This document shows, piece after piece, positions 61,442 to 64,000 of a stretch of DNA of 64,000 nucleotides. The notes beneath the pieces are model-generated. The model saw nothing but the letters and a program-made list of their open reading frames with translations. It had not been told where the DNA came from and did no database searches. Made by a program: the position numbers and the translations under genes. The stretch is from Saprospiraceae bacterium. GTDB lineage: Bacteria; Bacteroidota; Bacteroidia; Chitinophagales; Saprospiraceae. Every line of letters starts with the position of its first letter. Position 1 is the stretch's first letter. The stretch lies in assembly GCA_016710625.1 (NCBI GenBank), contig JADJVK010000053.1, forward strand, positions 186,001 through 250,000, given 5' to 3'.

Positions 61442-62671
61442 CTAAAATATAGAAGTCAGCAATAAATCTATATTGGTGGTTTTGATTCCGAATCTTTGAC
61501 CTAAGTATTCATTAGTAAGGCAGCCTTTGTAGGAATAAACGCCATTTCGGAGACCCGGAAAGTGGTAGAGCAATTGCTCCACATTTCTAGGATTATCGGC
61601 ATTGAGTAAAATACTTGTCAGGATATTGCTGGCTGCGATGGAGGCAGTTTGAGCTACCCTCGATGCAATATTCGGTACACAATAGTGAATTACACCATGT
61701 TTTGTAAAAGTAGGGTGGTCATGATTGGTCATTTCGGAAGTGGCGAAGCAACCGCCTTGATCGATGCTGACATCCACTATTACTGCTCCTTCTTTCATTT
61801 CAGCAACCATTTCTTCGGTTACTATCATTGGTGTTCTTCCTGTTTTGGAATGAATTGCCCCAATCACCACATCAGCAGAGACTAATTCTTTTTTGAGATA
61901 TTGTGGATTCAGTACAGAAGTGTACAGTTGTTTGCCCACCATATTCTGAAGACGCATTAGTTTATAAATATTGTTGTCGAAAATTCTAACTTCTGCTCCC
62001 AACCCAAGAGCTGTTCGGGTAGCAAATTCGCCAACAACACCAGCACCCAAAATCACAACTTTTGCAGAAGGAACACCGCTGATGCCTCCCAACAAAACGC
62101 CTTTGCCACCATTGATATTATTCATTAATTCAGCAGCAGTGAGAATGGCACTAAGTCCAGCAATTTCACTCATTATTCGAACTATTGGGAAAGAACCAGA
62201 CTCGTCTTTGATGTATTCCATTGCCAAAGCAACAATTCTTTTTTGTCGCAACAGCTGAATATATTCCTCTGTAATCGTCGGGAGTTGTAGTGGAGAAATG
62301 AGAATTTGATTGGGGTGCATGAGTTCAATTTCTTGAATGGTCGGTGGGGCTGCTTTTATGATGATTTCTGCTTTGAAAACAGCGGCTTTATCATCGATTA
62401 ACTCTGCTCCTGCCTCTGTATATTCGATATCTTTGAAATTAGACTTTTCGCCAGCACCTCTTTCTACTAGAACATTGTAGCCATTGGCAACTAAAATTGC
62501 AACAGAACTGGGCACTAAAGCAACTCTTTTTTCTTGTAAAATGGATTCTTTAGGTACGCCAATAAAAGACTTTTGGTGTTGTTGTTTTACTTCCAACGTT
62601 TCAGTCTGATATTGCATCTGAACATCCGACAACACTTTGGGTATTTGTATGATAGGCTTATTTGGATCCAT
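61442..62671 (-). CDS. ald: Alanine dehydrogenase
   Basis: NAD-dependent dehydrogenase converting alanine to pyruvate and ammonia, 409 residues. After an N-terminal extension of about 35 residues, GVPKESILQEKRVALVPSSV is the AlaDH/PNT N-terminal signature, then IIIKAAPPTIQEI, and the NAD-binding VVILGAGVVGEFATRTALGLGAEVRIFD. The C-terminal HYCVPNIASRVAQTASIAAS closes the domain. The length exceeds the 370 residues of the classic enzymes because of the extension, which the ATG at 62669-62671 includes. AlaDH is preferred over the PNT alpha subunit from the lack of a membrane domain; the residues specific to proton-pumping were not checked. Confidence 0.88.
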   Translation of the reverse strand: MDPNKPIIQIPKVLSDVQMQYQTETLEVKQQHQKSFIGVPKESILQEKRVALVPSSVAILVANGYNVLVERGAGEKSNFKDIEYTEAGAELIDDKAAVFKAEIIIKAAPPTIQEIELMHPNQILISPLQLPTITEEYIQLLRQKRIVALAMEYIKDESGSFPIVRIMSEIAGLSAILTAAELMNNINGGKGVLLGGISGVPSAKVVILGAGVVGEFATRTALGLGAEVRIFDNNIYKLMRLQNMVGKQLYTSVLNPQYLKKELVSADVVIGAIHSKTGRTPMIVTEEMVAEMKEGAVIVDVSIDQGGCFATSEMTNHDHPTFTKHGVIHYCVPNIASRVAQTASIAASNILTSILLNADNPRNVEQLLYHFPGLRNGVYSYKGCLTNEYLGQRFGIKTTNIDLLLTSIF

Positions 62672-62696
62672 AATCTTAAGTAATAGATTTCGATGA

Positions 62697-63119
62697 TTAC
62701 AAAAGTATTATTTTTCGGCTTAAATCTTCGTTTATTTGTATATCAATTTTCTTAATATTTTCTGGCAAGAGATTTTCAATTATTTGAGGCCATTCAATAA
62801 AACAGAATTCATTGGAATATAAATAATCTTCAATTCCGATATCTAGTGCCTCTGCCTCTGATTTTAACCGATATAAATCCATGTGAAAAACCTTCTTGGT
62901 GAATTGGTTTTCTTCATAATGATATTCATTGATGATGGAATAAGTGGGGCTTCCTATGGTGTCTTTCACTTTAAGATACTTACAAATCGCAGCGATTAAG
63001 GTGGTTTTGCCAGCACCCATTTCTGCTGCTAAGACGACCACTTTTGAAGAACCTAATGCCTCTAGAATCTCTGGTACAACACTTTCTAAAGTATTTAATG
63101 TGACGATCCAGGTTTTCAC
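62697..63119 (-). CDS. tsaE: tRNA threonylcarbamoyladenosine biosynthesis protein TsaE
   Basis: ATPase partner of TsaB and TsaD in t6A37 tRNA modification, 140 residues from a GTG at 63117-63119. The P-loop AAEMGAGKTTLIAAI, the GSPTYSIINEYH block and FHMDLYRLKSEAEALDIGIEDYL are the family signature, followed by EFCFIEWPQIIENLLP. Its start overlaps the stop of the TPR gene by four bases, and it is 25 bp upstream of ald, so the TPR gene, tsaE and ald are likely one leftward transcript. Confidence 0.95.
   Translation of the reverse strand: MKTWIVTLNTLESVVPEILEALGSSKVVVLAAEMGAGKTTLIAAICKYLKVKDTIGSPTYSIINEYHYEENQFTKKVFHMDLYRLKSEAEALDIGIEDYLYSNEFCFIEWPQIIENLLPENIKKIDIQINEDLSRKIILL
62700..62707 (-). 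promoter_or_regulatory. Candidate -7 element for ald within the end of tsaE
   Basis: Minus-strand TACTTTTG, 29 bp before the ald ATG and overlapping the last codons of tsaE. No TTG at standard spacing. Confidence 0.35.
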
Positions 63120-64000
63120 GGTTGATTGAAAGTTAGTTTATTAAGCCTTAGTTTGTAAAGATATTTTGGAGTGTAAGCATATAGATTTGTGTATAATTCT
63201 AAAGCCAATTGCCTGTGATTTTCTTTTCTTTCTAGTTTCCAAAGAATATAAATAATAGCTGCTTTTTCGATATCATTCGTAGCGAATTGATCCAATTGAT
63301 TTAGAAGGTTAATTGCTTCTGTTTGATCGTTTTTCAAAACAGCTAATTTAGCTTTGAGCAATTCGATATCAAGGTGTAGGGCTTTAATCAAATTCATATC
63401 GTGGTAGGCTTCAGCTTCGGCAATCACCTCTGCCACTCCATTCAAATCTTCTTTTGCAATAAGCACCTCTCCTTTTTCAACCAAACTAGCAATAATTAAT
63501 ATTTTGTTGTCAATCTCCTTTGCCTTTTGAATCGCTAAATTGTAATATTCTAAGGATTTATCAAATTTTTCGAGGAAAAAATAGATATCTCCCAATACAT
63601 TTAAAGCTTTGGCTATTCCTTTTCGATAATTTAATTTTTCACACAAATCCAAATTTTTGTTCATGTAATTAATTGCTTTATCAAAAGCTCCTTGTAAACT
63701 ATAAAGCCCACCAATTAACCCTAAAGCGATGGAGATTCCCTGTTTATCGCCAAGTTGTTGGCAAATTTCAAGGTCTTCAAAATAGAGATCCATTGCCTTT
63801 TGGTAGTTTCCCTTCCGTTCATAAACGGATCCTATACAGCCCAAAGCAATAGAAACTAACAATTGATTTCCCAACATCTTGCTCATTTCCAATCCTTTTT
63901 GGTAATGATCCAATGCCATTTCAAAATCTCCTTTCTCGAAATATACAATTCCTATATTGGTGTGTAAAACTGCCAAACTTCGAGTATCGTTGGTGCCATC
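63116..64000 (-). CDS. Tetratricopeptide repeat protein, C-terminal part (runs off window)
   Basis: At least six TPR units are visible in about 294 residues, with the repeat rule of 40-residue spacing: LHTNIGIVYFEKGDFEMALDHYQKG, ALGCIGSVYERKGNYQKAMD, ALGLIGGLYSLQGAFDKAIN, ALNVLGDIYFFLEKFDKSLE, then more degenerate units. The repeats of about 40 residues are of the TPR_12 type found in Bacteroidota sensor or adenylate-cyclase-type signalling proteins. The reading frame is open to base 64000, so the start and any N-terminal domain lie outside. Overlaps tsaE by four bases. Confidence 0.8.
   Translation of the reverse strand, partial: DGTNDTRSLAVLHTNIGIVYFEKGDFEMALDHYQKGLEMSKMLGNQLLVSIALGCIGSVYERKGNYQKAMDLYFEDLEICQQLGDKQGISIALGLIGGLYSLQGAFDKAINYMNKNLDLCEKLNYRKGIAKALNVLGDIYFFLEKFDKSLEYYNLAIQKAKEIDNKILIIASLVEKGEVLIAKEDLNGVAEVIAEAEAYHDMNLIKALHLDIELLKAKLAVLKNDQTEAINLLNQLDQFATNDIEKAAIIYILWKLERKENHRQLALELYTNLYAYTPKYLYKLRLNKLTFNQP

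Overview
The window is 64 kb of low-GC DNA from a member of the Bacteroidota. The evidence is convergent. Promoters follow the Bacteroidota pattern (TTG, a 19-23 base spacer, TAnnTTTG), and Shine-Dalgarno sequences are essentially absent. There are type IX secretion (T9SS) substrates with C-terminal sorting domains and a PorP/SprF-family protein, plus BshA (bacillithiol synthesis) and lineage-typical DUF4783 and DUF4199 proteins. mreB, mreC, mreD and a class B PBP suggest a rod-shaped cell. I cannot place it below phylum with confidence; no rRNA or tRNA was found.

Layout. 1-4.2 kb: 5' part of ileS, a DUF4783 secreted protein, then fadH and pdxH in a translationally coupled pair. 4.2-11.1 kb: a seven-gene efflux operon read leftward (TetR regulator, TolC, lipoprotein HlyD, two ABC ATPases, two ABC-2 permeases) with a visible promoter and operator. 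11.2-17.3 kb: an outer-membrane barrel, a ComF-like protein, two DUF4199 proteins, a GT2 glycosyltransferase, smpB and an ABC-F ATPase. 17.4-23.4 kb (leftward): a secreted GH13 amylase with an NrtR-like Nudix regulator upstream, bshA and an aminotransferase. 23.5-31.5 kb: acpP-fabF-rnc-lptG-like, then mreB-mreC-mreD-mrdA without rodA. 31.5-37.2 kb (leftward): an SMR transporter, prfA, DUF4350, DUF4129, pth, and an ScfR-type regulator. 37.4-51.8 kb: a two-domain PpiC chaperone, PorP/SprF, an M1 peptidase, GT2, a DUF1016 nuclease, a duplicated lipocalin-like protein, a radical SAM/SPASM enzyme, a DPP IV-family peptidase and an MBL hydrolase. 52-55.6 kb: two related Cys-rich T9SS proteins followed by an Omp28-like T9SS protein. 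55.8-64 kb: uvrA, dapD, three tandem paralogous lipoproteins, a decayed toxin-antitoxin locus, ald, tsaE and a TPR protein.

A striking feature is the set of genes broken by single-base length changes, mostly in short A/T runs: mreC, mrdA, the PpiC chaperone, the M1 peptidase, DPP IV, the two Cys-rich T9SS proteins (one of them twice) and the antitoxin. Each can be restored by one base (two edits in one gene), and the protein continues with clear family similarity. All lie between 28.9 and 61.3 kb. Since mreC and mrdA are normally important, uncorrected sequencing error is the simplest reading; real decay is plausible only for the toxin-antitoxin locus, where the toxin is also truncated.

The less ordinary material is: (i) the repressor/promoter layout of the efflux operon, (ii) a secreted amylase linked to a degenerate-Nudix transcription factor, (iii) the Cys-rich T9SS pair beside an Omp28-like CxxC protein, (iv) the decayed antitoxin/PIN locus that keeps an intact promoter and 11-bp inverted-repeat operator, and (v) a strong leftward promoter at 47.56 kb that produces a long untranslated leader or a small RNA.
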